A DNA stretch of 64,000 nt from the NCBI RefSeq assembly GCF_001723175.1, contig NC_064650.1:3348001-3412000 (forward strand), given 5' to 3'. Below are positions 10,993 to 22,206 of this stretch, one piece after another (the stretch's first letter is position 1; each line of letters opens with the position of its first letter). This stretch comes from Penicillium oxalicum (lineage: Eukaryota; Ascomycota; Eurotiomycetes; Eurotiales; Aspergillaceae). The position numbers and the translations under genes were made by a program. The notes beneath the pieces are model-generated. The model saw only the letters and a program-made list of their open reading frames with translations, ran no database searches and was not told where the DNA came from.

Positions 10993-13462
10993 TTACTCGG
11001 TCTGGGGAGCGGCAGCCAGAACCTCGGGAGTGGCCTCGTCAGAGTACTTCTTGAAGTTCTCGTTGAAGAGCTTGCCGAGTTTGTTGACCTCGTCGGAGAA
11101 GGAGGTGGTCGCAGTCCAGCTGTTCTTGGGGTTGAGAAGCTCATCGGGAACGCCGGGGCAGGACTTGGGCACAGGCAGGTTGAAGACGTCGTAGGTCTCG
11201 TACTCGGCCTTGGCGAGCTCACCAGAGTGGATGGCGTCGAGGATGGCACGAGTGTACTTGAGAGGGCAACGCTTGCCGCCCGTGGTGGCACCGGCACCCA
11301 CCCAGCCGGTGTTCAGGAGCCAAGCATTAGCCTTGTGCTCCTTGATCTTCTCAGCCAGCATGGAAGCGTAGCGCATGGGGTGCAGAGCCAAGAAGGGCTG
11401 GGCGAAGCAGGAAGAGAAGGTGGCTTGAGGTTCCGTCACACCGTCCTCGGTGCCGGCCATCTTGGAGGTGTAGCCGGAGATGAAGTGGAACATGGTTTGC
11501 TCCGGGGTGAGCTTGGAGATGGGGGGGAGGACACCACGGGCATCGCAGGTAAGGAGAATGATGTTGGTGGGGTGGTTGTCGCTCTTGCAGGGCAGCTTGG
11601 CATTTTCAATGTACTCGATGGGGTAGGCGCAGCGGGTGTTCTCAGTCAAGGAAGAGTCATCGTAGTCGACCACACGAGTGATTGGGTCAAAGACGACGTT
11701 CTCCAGAACTGAGCCGTAGCGGATGGCGTTGAAAATATCGGGCTCCTTCTCGGCAGAGAGGCCAATGCACTTGGCGTAGCATCCACCCTCGATGTTGAAG
11801 ACACCAGTGTCGGTCCAGCAGTGCTCGTCGTCACCGATCAGCTTGCGCTTGGGGTCGGCAGAGAGAGTGGTCTTGCCAGTACCCGAGAGACCGAAGAAGA
11901 CGGTGACATCGCCATTCTCGCCCTCGTTGGCGGACGAGTGAAGGGTGAGGACATTGTGCTTCACGGGCATCTCGTAGAAGAGGACAGTGAAGACACCCTT
12001 CTTCATCTCACCGGCATACTCGGTGCCGAGGATGATCATCTCCTTTTCGGCAAAGTTGATCGCCACGGAGGTGGCAGAGGTCATACCCTCGGTGAAGCGG
12101 TTGGCGGGGAAAGAACCGGCGTTGTAGATGACATAGTCGGGGTGGAAGTGCTCGAGCTCCTCACGGCTCGGGCGGATCAGCATGTTGCGCATGAACAGAG
12201 CATGGTAGGCGCGGGCGCAGACCACACGAACGCTGATACGGTAGCGCTCGTCCCAGCCAGCATAACCATCAATGACATAGATGCGATTGCGGGTGTTGAG
12301 GTAGTCAACCGCACGCTCACGGTTGATGCGCCAGACCTACAAAAGAGGCAAAGCGTGGTTAGTTCGCATGTTCCATGACGTCATTCACATGAAGACCTCG
12401 GCAGAGTTTCGGCCCCGCGGGGGCAAAAGTAGGACGATCGACCAAACTTGGCAGAAGAGGAAAGAGGGGTAGCAGTGTCATTGCAAAGGGTATGAAGGGA
12501 AGACCTCCAGCAACAATGGTATCATCAATTGTCAGGCTCCGACAAAGAGGCCATCAAAAGAGAAGCAATTGAACGGCACAAGAATGCCAGGAAAAGCTTG
12601 ACTTCCACGGGTGCATATGCAAGGGTTTCCTTCCCCAGGTGGGGGTCCCAGGAGGCGTCTGCAAGGGCGGTGCCGCCACGACGAAGCAGACCCAGGCAGA
12701 CGTGAAAATCGAATGGATAGAGGGACAATTCATCGAACATGAGGGGAGAATGGGGGAAATTGTCATCAGTCACTTACATCAGGAGACATGGGCTTGTTGA
12801 CAGGCCCCCACCAGACATCGTTCTCTGAGGACTCCTCCTTGACAATACGCTTGTCGGAGGGGGAGCGACCTGTCTTTGCGCCGGAGTAGGCACTCAAGGC
12901 GCCGCTGGATGTGATAGCTGTACCAGTCTCGTAGACAAGAGCGTCCTCGTAGAGAGCAGGAACAGAGGGGTTGGCAATCTAATCAGGTAGACAAAAATCA
13001 TCATCAGTTAGTGAGTTGCTCCTGTACCAGACCGCGGCGCTGGGGGACCATGTCGAGTCTCAAGCGCAAGGATCGGACGAGGTCTGCCTTACAATTGCGA
13101 CTCGGTCATAGTCAATGTGTGCCGTCTCGTGCAGCTCCTCCTCCAGTTCGGTGTGGCTCTTGCCCGGCCTGATGATAAAAGTGATGTGGGTTAGCCATGA
13201 TGTCCGGGACGACGAGGCACGGCAACGTCTTCGGGTCTTGGTGCCTGCAACAGGAAGAGAGAGATGTATGAAGAACATACTGGACACCACCAGGGTGCAG
13301 CGCGGTGCGATTCACAGATGTGGCAACCATGTTTCTGAGTGAGGTAGAATGATAATTATTATTGCGTTGTTTCGCAATCTGTTGTTGAATGAAATCTGCA
13401 GCCAAAGGACCTGGGGAAGCCGGGCGACCTGGGGGTATATAATTCTTTCCAGCAGGAGCCAT
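10993..13462 (-). CDS. acuF: Phosphoenolpyruvate carboxykinase (ATP)
   Basis: Four exons, 13462-13281, 13168-13093, 12978-12778 and 12336-10993, encode 600 residues. The enzyme converts oxaloacetate plus ATP to phosphoenolpyruvate, ADP and CO2, the committed step of gluconeogenesis, in the cytosol. Sequence signs are near-complete agreement with the fungal ATP-PEPCK family: the [20 protein letters not shown] block, the P-loop [13 protein letters not shown] at about residues 302-314, the metal-binding GDDEHCW about ten residues later, and [10 protein letters not shown] near the C-terminus. Introns are 112, 114 and 441 nt, the last unusually long. The start at 13462 sits in a good context (ACC before ATG) and gives a 44-residue polar extension before [15 protein letters not shown]; a shorter protein from M45 (13330) is possible. 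It is expected to be induced on gluconeogenic carbon, consistent with the CCG-N7-CCG site upstream. Confidence 0.97.
12376..12383. promoter_or_regulatory. Perfect CRE-type palindrome TGACGTCA inside the long PEPCK intron
   Basis: The octamer lies within the 441-nt third intron of the PEPCK gene, about 40 bases from its 3' splice site. It is the consensus for ATF/CREB-type bZIP factors (AtfA-like in fungi). Activity is not shown by the sequence. Confidence 0.3.
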
Positions 13463-13671
13463 GGTCGTGATGGAATGCAAGAGATTATCGTGTGTGAGTG
13501 AATTATTTTGAATTTCCTGTCTTTCTTTTTTTTGGCTTGTGCTGATACTCCACAACTGCACGGGTGATGTCGGGGGAAGAGGAAACCAGGAGGGAGAGCA
13601 GACAAGAAAAAGAAGGGCCGAGCTGAAGCGAGCGGGTACCGATGGAGGACGATGAGGATTCGAGGAGGACG

Positions 13672-13691
13672 CCGCGGATCAAGCCGCGGAT
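13672..13691. repeat. Octamer direct repeat CCGCGGAT, 12-bp period
   Basis: Two copies of CCGCGGAT start at 13672 and 13684, about 210 bp upstream of the PEPCK start codon. Each contains the palindrome CCGCGG. CGG-type half-sites are typical targets of Zn2Cys6 factors, so this may be an operator; that is inference. Confidence 0.45.
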
Positions 13692-13794
13692 GGCCAGTAC
13701 CGGGCCTCGATTTACTTTGGTTGTGACCAGCGTCAGGTGGGCCCAAAAAAAAAACCGGGGCAGAGCTGCGTCCAGGTGTTCCACGTTGTTTGGT

Positions 13795-13807
13795 CCGACT
13801 TGTCCCG
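13795..13807. promoter_or_regulatory. Candidate AcuK/AcuM binding site (CCG-N7-CCG) upstream of PEPCK
   Basis: The sequence CCGACTTGTCCCG lies 333 bp upstream of the PEPCK start codon. CCG-N7-CCG is the motif reported for the paired Zn2Cys6 activators AcuK and AcuM, which induce PEPCK and other gluconeogenic genes in Aspergillus nidulans. Match and position are seen; binding is inferred. Confidence 0.55.
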
Positions 13808-16800
13808 ATCCGGTACGTAGGACGGTAGTGAGGGAAGTTGCCAGCACGAATTCAACTCGGAACGGCCGGGTCCCAAGGCTGTCAGGCAAGGGAGACCTCT
13901 GCGGATGAAGAGTCAGGTACCCAGCATCGTAGAATGCCAGCCCGTAATTGGACTGCCTGATAGCAAGTTTCACGCCGTGCAGGAAAGGTTCGACACAAAA
14001 AAGACGCATGCATCAGATGCATTCTGGACTGCGCGATAAGTGTATGAATCCCCCACACCTCGAGCAAGGTATGTCAAAAAACCGCGCATTCTTGCGATCT
14101 TCTATGAGCCATATACTGATCATTTCCTCCGTTTACATGGCAGATTCCATGCACATCTCTCACTCTCGACTGGGTGGTATGCGCCGAACCCAGGCTCCCA
14201 GGATCATCGGCACAACTACTCAGTATGGTTCTCGGATCATCATCAGGAGAGGATGTACTGCATGTGCTTCTGATAGACGTGTACGATTACTGCCCACTCC
14301 ATCAGGCTATTCAAGGTTGTAATTCTTGATCGATGCCGCCCAGTCGCCGCGGGGGGGGGCGCGCCATCTGAATGACGTGCCATGACTTCACCAGTGTATC
14401 GTGAAAGCTCGTTTGACCGGGGGTCCAGTGGCAGAGGCCCGACAGACATGACCTTGCTCCGAAATGGGCAGTATCATAGGTTGAGCTGGATCATGGTTAG
14501 GTAATTTGGAGACATCCGACCTCCAGAACCATTCTTAGCTCCAATACCAGTCTCCCGTCCAGCTCCATTGAAACTGGAACCCACCGGGCCTAGTGCAAGC
14601 CACCGCAAGGGTGGAAATCGCGGGGGAGATTATGTCAGCCGTCGATCCGCCTACTTAGTACTCTGGGTGCCGCCGTCGAGTCTCGATTGTTCTTGTCCCA
14701 TTTGGGACGTCCCCAGGAAATCCTGGCTTGTCCAATCATGTCTAGCAAATGGGAAGAACAACACCCACTGACCTCTTTTTGGATGAGCTTTAGAGCCATG
14801 CGTCCTATTTTCTCTCTATCGGGCGCTGTCTGACAAAAAGAATGTCACCCCATCTGACCAGTCCCGGTGCGTCTGGAATCATCTATCAGTAATTGACCGC
14901 CCAATTCCAATCAGCGTGAAAAACTCGGACTGGTGGTCGGCTTCTCCGCTACTCCAATAACGGCGTTTACCTCAGCCGAGGATGATGCCCCGGCGACATC
15001 GATCACGGCGACCTCACCCAATGACCGTCTCTGTATCGTCAATGACCCCACTCTGACATTCTTCTCTGCATGACGATTGGGCAGAAGAGACAGTCACTGG
15101 AGACCCAGACGTCCATCCGGGCCTCGTCACGGCGGTTGGTTCACGTCCCGCTTGCGGTTCGGCTGGTGATTCACGAGAACCAGACGGTCCCGGGGCGCCA
15201 GTCTAATGAGAGATCCCATTGCCAGAGTCCGTTCAAGGGGGGCTCCCCCGTTCCGACCGGCGTGACCCACATTTCCGCCTGCTCGGAGCTGAACATCCAC
15301 ACATCGTCTTCATACGTCCGCCGTGCATCTCACGTGTTATATCGGTCTCACAGGGTTGCTGGACGCCGACGGTGGTTCTGGGCCAGGACCCAATCGCACA
15401 GACGCACAAAGGCAACAAATGGGACTCTTCGGGCAAAAGAGACGAACCAACTTATCTGACGGGAGTTCTTGTACATTCATTCCACTTTTGGAGTCACGCT
15501 GCAGGAACCGAGAAGAACAAAAGAAGCGGTCTACCCGAGTCCACCTGACAATCTAGAACAAAAGACTCTTGATACATGATTACTCAAGGCACAGGAGATA
15601 TCTGGATCTTGGGTTTTCATGTAGGACAACAAAACATATTCGTCATGTGGTACCTTTTGTGCGCGATAATGTGGTATTTTCGGCATACAATTCATGGCGC
15701 TCGCCACGGCACGGCTTCCTCATTCTAGATCAATTGTGCCCACGCAATCAGTCGGGTAGCCATCCGCATGATGTGGCTGTGAAGTCGAGAGTCGAATCAC
15801 CGCCAGTGGAAAGATAAGTGAGATAGAGTCATCCACTACTATTTGTTCACGGGTTTCCTGTTCCATAGTGGTGACTGGTCCAATAATTGTTCCCTAGGGC
15901 TGTACACTTTTCCGGGGTTTAGCGGCGGATCCCGGTCCGGCGACAGGGGCAAACTGGCCCTCGGAAGTTAACCTCGGGCGGCCATTTGGGGGGAGTTGTA
16001 TGAACAGGGATCAGCCGAATCCCTGTGACTTGGACAACCTCATTCCGCAGTCTGTATGGAAATGCCTATCTGCTGCGTCCGATTCGAGGCGATATACTTG
16101 CAAGTCGTTCTTATCTCTTCTCTTGAGAGTTTGGTTTTTTTTTTTTTGCCTCCGTGCAACATGAAAAAAAAAACAACAGGTACAAGAGGTGGGCCTTGAT
16201 TTCATCATCCTGGAATTTTCCATGCATTCAAGAATGATCGCCATTCACTTCCACCACAACTCGCAACGTTTTGTATGCGCGATTTCTTTCTCGGGCCTCA
16301 CCATCTCAATGAGTAATTTCCGACATCTATTTCGGCTGAGGAAAAGCGTAAACTTGAGATCTTGCTGATTTATTCATTAATGATTTCCTTTTTTTACATC
16401 CCGGGGAATTTTCTGCGCAAGCGCGTGACGTGTGTCGAACCCCTTCACCCCCAGTTTTGGTGTGGTTCTCGTCGTCCGGGGCCTGGACTTGAATCTATTA
16501 ATATTCCTTCGACCATTAGAGGTCACGACGCCCGTTTATCGACCAAGATACAAGTCTGGAGCTGAGTCCAGCTTGAGATCGATGCAGTCAATCAAATTCG
16601 GGATGGAGAAGAACTCCCCCCCTGTCTCTCCGCATCACGAGTCGAGTGGAGAAGCTAGACAGCGCCGAGGCCCAAATCCATACATCGACAGCTAATTTGA
16701 TTGATCACACAGACCCCGAAAAAGAGAATACTGATTGGTAGCACGGAAAGGTAGGTCTCTCATTGTTGAGACTTGATATATTTTCATTCCCAAGTAAATG

Positions 16801-18485
16801 CTGTCTGGAATTTGGTGCTTTTTGTAGCTTCTAACAAATCTCGGGAAGCCAGACTCTCCAACCACGCAGCTCGTAGATTCGTAGATTTCATTCCCTGGGC
16901 TTCTTCCATAAGCCGGACACAAATCCATGCTCTGACTATATATATAAATGAATGGTACTACGTTATTATATTCAATATTGAGCTCACCTCAGATCAAGAC
17001 CTCCCTTTCCATATCGACATGTAGAGAACTTCCCCCCTGAGCCCCTCAATGCTAGCCCGAATTACATACTCCTCCCGCACCATCGCTATTCTCCGTCGGC
17101 CACCCGATACACTAAACCACACGAGTGACAACAAACCACTCCATCCCTTACCAATCAAGTCCCATCCCAAGCGTCCAATCTCAACATCCTCCTCCTAAAT
17201 CACCCGTTAAATATGGCCCCGGGCTGTGCAGGAGACCAGACGGCCCTCGAGCCAAGAGCCGATCACAAGTATTCCACACTCGCAACATATCCGATTCAAT
17301 CACCTCTCCCCTATCCAACCAGCATTCTCGATTCTGAAACGGCCTGGATCCAAGCGTGGAACTTGCAGGAAACTTACTCCACGGACCACGAGCCACGAGG
17401 GAGAGGGCTGAAGACACCCGAGGCCTAAACGTCGCGCAGAAAGGTCCCGGTCAATAGGGATGATCGTGCTGGTGGGTTCCCTATTTCTCCCGAGACCGCG
17501 GGACTCACGGACAGGAGCTGGAGATCGTTTTGTGTGGACGTCATGTGGGCTACTTTTTTTTTTTTTTTCTTTTTCTTTTTCTCTTGGTATCCTGCCCTAT
17601 CTGGGGTTCCGATATGCGCTTCTAGAGGGTCAAGGTCGGCTCGGTTCGTGAGACTTTTCAATCCGGTTTTCGGCTTTAAAAAAGGTGGAAAGAAAAAGTA
17701 GTAGAAGAAAAGGGAGAAAAGAAAAGAAAAAAAAAACCAAGAGAATGAGAGAGACCAGGGAAAGTCTCGCTGGTTAATACCCCGAGTCGTGTACGAGCTA
17801 TCCAAGCTGACCTGGGAGTTTCGGCTCCTCTCAAGTGCCATTTGCACTCTCTCCGCCTGCAGGAAGTCTAGTTGGAACCTCCATCGCCCAGCCGCGGTGG
17901 CTTGGGGTCCATTCTGGGGAAATGATCGCGTGGTGGTGCGGATGCGGGGTTAACCGTGGCCGGGGGGAGCAGCCCCAGGGTGTTCAAAGGCCAAGGCTGT
18001 GTCGGTGCAGCTGGGCCTCGTATCTGGTATCTGGTGACCTACAATGCATCTCGATATAGCAAGATTACTACTCTCCTGACAGAATCGTATTGACTGCTTA
18101 TTCGAAGGAAGGTATTTTTCCACTCGACTGATCATAGAATTCAGTGAGAAAGGTGATCAAGCATGACTTTCTGTGTTCTTATTTGCTCGCCCGGATCCGG
18201 GCTTCAAAGTTCAAAATCAAACCGGACTATATTCTGATAAAGTAGTGATGTCTGTTCTGATCTGAAAATACCGTGGTTTAGTATCTTGCGATGGTGGATA
18301 TTTTCGACTGGTAGAATCATGTCTGGTGTTCCCGCTCTCCTGAGAGCAACATGTCTCCCCCTCGTGATGTGTTTTGAGCACGTGAGTACTAATCCACAAA
18401 ACGAGGGCTTTTCACAGGAGGCCATCTTTGACACCACTGCAAGGAATATCAACGGCTCGGTCTGGTTGGCACTTCAGAACAATTC

Positions 18486-18640
18486 TGTTGGAGATGGCCG
18501 ACGTGGTAGGCCAGGAAGGACGACGAGAGGATGAAGATGGTAAGATTGAAGGGGAGCAAGACCTTAAGATACCTGTTCCTAAGGCATCATGTGACTATGT
18601 AGCAAAAAAGAAGATAAATCATAGTGTCAGCAATCTTCCC
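18486..18640 (-). pseudogene. Decayed copy A of a diverged repeat pair
   Basis: This segment aligns with 19551-19700 in the same orientation. Shared landmarks are TACGTGGTAGG-like sequence, GATGGTAAGATTGA followed by GGGGAGC, and a CATGTG...TAGCAAA block, with substitutions and small gaps between. Read on the minus strand in the frame matching copy B it has an early stop, so it is a relic. The source is probably an old coding sequence, since copy B keeps an open frame. Confidence 0.4.
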
Positions 18641-19473
18641 CCTACATCAGTAACACAAAGATTGTCTGAGAAGAAAACGCTGGAGGCAACCTCACTCACC
18701 TGTGAGCTCGCCATTTCACTTCACGCTCGCGTCATCCAGATCAGAAAGATAGAGATATTGAGCTCGTACTGTCAGAGATACGGACTTCACAAGGACAAGC
18801 CGAACGTCGGCAGGCCTCTCGCTAAGAAACCCGGACTCCAAGCAACATGACATGTGTGGAGGGATGGAGGATGAATGTCCCGGCCGAATCGCTTTTCCAG
18901 CTCCAGACCTTTGTGGAAATCGATGTTGTGTGTCTTCATTCCGACCTCATGTTGCTGATGAGAGTTGAGAAGGTTTGAAAAGTTTTTTTATCCCATCAGC
19001 AGAGCGTCTTCGATATACTGCCATCCTCGCGAGAGCAAGAGGGCCTCATACCCGTGTGAGATGCTCGACCCCTAGTACTGTCAGCTGAGCGGATGTTCCA
19101 ACGATTCGAACCCATCTGCTTCAAGCGTCACAAACACACACAAAAAAAGAGGAATGCCTTCTTTCTGAGACATCGAAGTTTTCCAACGTTTCGGATCGTG
19201 GTCTGTCGTGGCAGACCTTTCCAAGACTCGTGAGGTAGGGTAGCAACGCGCACAAGATAGTCCTCCAGAAAAGAGTGTGCGTTTGTTTCATATCCCGAGG
19301 ATAAGTAGTAGCGCCTAGGTCCATGATTGAAAACTAGCAATTCAAGTAAACAGCTTCAGGTGAGCGAGAAATCGAGTCACTCCTATTGTTTTGTGTTTCG
19401 GGGGTGGATCAGGTATTGTTGGTTCATTCGTTGAAGATGTAAAATTTGCGTTCAAAATGTGAGGCTTCACCAC

Positions 19474-19842
19474 CTACATATATATATATATATATATAAA
19501 TGTCTTGAAACGTTCAAAGGGAAAGAGGGAGGCGAGGATCTTTAGGGCTTCTCGGAAAGATAGCCTACGTGGTAGGTGGCGGAAGAGATTGAAGAGAGCC
19601 CAGATGAGGATGGTAAGATTGACGGGGAGCCAGACATGCTCTCTATCCTTATAGAACATGTGGATACATAGCAAACGGCTGTAAACGTAGCCGAAGAGGT
19701 AGATCCATGGGAAATGACGACTACTGAAAGGAAGTGGAGTCGTATCACGGTATCTGCCGAGGCCAATGAAGGTAAAACCCTCGTTGGACACACAGGTAGT
19801 ATCTAAGATTTCCCCACTGCCTACATTAGGTAGCAGAAACAT
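19474..19842 (-). pseudogene. Copy B: open frame of 122 codons, relic of an unknown membrane-type protein
   Basis: The frame runs on the minus strand and ends in a TA microsatellite at 19481-19498. It carries hydrophobic, aromatic-rich stretches (for example SSRHFPWIYLFGYVYSR and LPVNLTILIWALFNL) followed by a basic segment. The pattern loosely recalls the C-terminal membrane part of fungal family 2 glycosyltransferases, but that is a guess. No upstream catalytic part is visible within 500 bp. Similarity to copy A at 18.5 kb suggests an old duplication of a gene fragment. Confidence 0.35.
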
Positions 19843-20144
19843 ACTGTCAACGATTGTAGGGCCTGTTTGGGCAATTCAAATATCCACGGAAAGCTCCCGC
19901 CCTGCTGTGCAATTCATTTTGATGATGGTATAAAGACCACAGATGGGACAGTCAAAGACATGAATAGGAAAATGGACTGGAGATATGAGGCAAAATGAGC
20001 CCTCTATAAAGTTGATTCGATTCTTCACTAAACATGCAGTGAGTTGTTCCCTTTCAGCGAATACAAAAACTCAACCACCCGGACATGATGTCAATATAGA
20101 CTTGATGGAGACTTTTCTTGATATAGTAGAATGTCTTGATCCTT

Positions 20145-20171
20145 CCCCCCCCCCCCCCCCCCCCCCCCCCC
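20145..20171. repeat. 27-nt poly-C tract
   Basis: An uninterrupted run of 27 C, about 170 bp beyond the 3' end of the 152-aa gene and in its likely 3' flank. A second C-run of nine lies near 20308. Length may be unreliable, as such runs are hard to sequence. Confidence 0.85.
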
Positions 20172-20341
20172 GATACACATTTCAAAATTTTCAGTGACAA
20201 GAGTTACAAGCAACCACCTATGAAACAGAGTACAATGCCTAATAAATCGAAGACAAACATCCAAATAACGCTCTAGAATAGTTGAAATCAAAAACAATAC
20301 TAACCCGCCCCCCCCCCAGAAAGAAAAAAAAACCAAAATAA

Positions 20342-20949
20342 TCACCACAGCACAACCCCATCCTTCACCCCTCCCTCCGTCTGCCACTCAGTCAACTTTT
20401 TTTTGACCTGCTCAGCCGCAAATTGCGCATACCCAGGTCCTGGAGGTGGATCATGAGGACCAGGCTTCCGGTCCGGATCACCCGTCACCCAAATTACCGG
20501 ATCCGCATTGCATCCCTTGGCCGCATCGCGGATCTGTTCGACCTCGGCGATATCGTATCCTCGACCGAAGACGACGGCGCGGGGCACTAGGTTGTAATTC
20601 TGGGAGCCCACGCCGGTTTCATCGGGGGAGGTGGGCTTGTGGCCTTGGAGGAGACGGGGGATCTCAGTCAGGGCTGCTTCTGTGCCGGTGCAGAAATGGA
20701 TCACTGTGAAGATAGGAAGGGTTAGATATGGGGAGGTGAGATGGTTCAATGGGTGGGTGCATGGGGACGGGGATGCAGTCTGGTAGATTTGAAGTAGATA
20801 TGGGAAGATGGGGCAAGGCGGGACTGCACTGGTACAAGTAATGTCTGGATACCTTCAAATTGGGGAGCTAGAAGATCTGCCACGGGCTTGCCAACCTCGA
20901 CACGTCTGCCGCAGAGTATCACGGGTAAGGGAGTGGACAGCGATGTCAT
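20342..20949 (-). CDS. Conserved fungal protein of unknown function, 152 aa
   Basis: Two exons, 20949-20853 and 20703-20342, are joined across a 149-nt GT-AG intron, with a valine codon split G|TG. The product starts MTSLSTPLPVILCGRR and continues through a block VIHFCTGTEAALTEIPRLL at the splice junction. A central VPRAVVFGRGYDIAEVEQI segment and a later DPVIWVTGDP segment have alternating strand-helix character that could form a Rossmann-like alpha/beta fold. No signal peptide or membrane segment is visible, so it is probably cytosolic. I recognise no catalytic motif. Clean splicing into one frame and ordinary coding composition make it a real gene. The GA/CT microsatellite at 20983-21007 lies just upstream, in its leader or promoter. 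Confidence 0.75.
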
Positions 20950-22206
20950 TTTTTGACGTTGCTGGACTCTAGAGAAGGATCGGAGAGAGAGAGAGAGAGA
21001 GAGAGAGGGCGTTTCGTGGTGAGAATGGATCTCTCAAATTTGCGAAGCTTGAAATGGAAAAGGTTCCAGGGAGCGAGGATGAAGTTGGTACACCTGGAGA
21101 TCGTATTTATAATCAACAACCGTATACTGTTTGCCTCAAAGGATCCCCAAAATTAGTTAGTGTTATTTGCAACTTTCAACCGAGCCTATACCTTAGTTTT
21201 TGGCCCCATCCGGTCTCCAAGCGAAGCTGAATGTCAGCTTCAGCACAGACCGAGGCTGATCTGTAGATCTGTCCATTCACGGTCTTGATCAAAGTCATTT
21301 TCTGTCCTGAAGCGTTGGGCTGTCCGACTTTCTGATTGGCGCAACTACCCAAGCACGGAAAGTCTGACGTTTGGGCGGACTCTTGAGGGCTCAGCCTCAT
21401 CTGAGATTTGGAGGTATGAGGACGACTGGACTCCATGTATGCAGAGAGAAATTGACAGGACTGATTTTCCCACCCCCGCGAGAGATGAATGGCTAGCATA
21501 CATACCTCTTGCTCATCCCAGAACACCCGGTCTCGAGTGTTGAAAGGACTTTGAGAAGCCCCTCATGACTTGCACCCAGCAAACATCTTAGACCGGATCT
21601 ATTGAGGACCTACTATAGGACTATTGGCATCCGGAACCTCCTGCATATAGTGACATCCTCAGATCGTCTATGCGGAGATTTCAACCAGGGTTATAGTCGG
21701 GCAATTTCCAATTTTCTAATTGAGTGACATGCATACTCTCTCTCTCCTCACCCCGTTGATACACAGACTACACCCGTCTATTCCCCTCTTCAACCTCACA
21801 TAGTTGACTCAGTTCTCCATCCCACTCTGTTCTCTCCGTTCTCTTTTGTTAATTTTCCTCTTTTGGCGTTTGCCCAAGCGGGGGGGCACGAGGAAGGGCG
21901 GGGTAAACACACTCACCCTAATTCTTTCCCCCTCCCTCTCTTATTTTTGTATTTTTTCCTCTCTCTCACTTTCTCTCTTTTTCCCCTCATTAATCAAACT
22001 ACAAATCTTCTCCCTCTAAAGAAGACCCTATCAGATCCTCTTGTAAGTCTTTGTGGAAGAATTTTCATCTCTGTGCTGAGTCCCGCAATTCTTTTCTTTT
22101 CTTTTCTTTTTAGAAAATCTTTTTTCGTACCATGAATACTTCAGTTCCACACCCATAACTTACTCATCATGGTAGTCCCGTCTCGACATTCATCAAAAAT
22201 TCCACC
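20950..22206. other. Divergent promoter region between the 152-aa gene and the microprotein gene
   Basis: No coding sequence is recognised. The left edge holds the GA/CT microsatellite. From about 21725 to 22050 the plus strand is strongly pyrimidine-rich with CTCTCT runs, typical of promoters and leaders of well-expressed fungal genes. A GTAAGT at about 22043 could be the donor of an intron in the 5' leader of the microprotein gene. Confidence 0.5.
20983..21007. repeat. (GA)12 microsatellite
   Basis: A pure GA run lies 34-58 bp upstream of the start codon of the minus-strand 152-aa gene, where it reads as CT. CT tracts in this position are common in fungal leaders. Confidence 0.9.

Larger units (their letters stand above)
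13463..20341. other. 6.9-kb gene-poor region upstream of PEPCK
   Basis: It begins with the PEPCK promoter (about 13463-14000) and contains no convincing intact gene. Visible items are an octamer direct repeat at 13672-13691, the CCG-N7-CCG site at 13795-13807, a T-run near 17552-17568, a decayed repeat pair at about 18486-18640 and 19551-19700, a TA microsatellite at 19481-19498, and a 27-nt poly-C at 20145-20171. Frames such as 15070-15459 and 18428-18850 are not recognisable. Confidence 0.5.

Noticed and set aside
10876..11712. 278-codon open frame opposite PEPCK, plus another at 11821-12378
   Set aside because: Both are antisense shadows of a highly conserved, codon-biased gene; they have no independent features.
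19100..19130. GGTTCGAATCG on the minus strand, resembling a tRNA B-box
   Set aside because: The T-stem does not pair and no A-box lies upstream.
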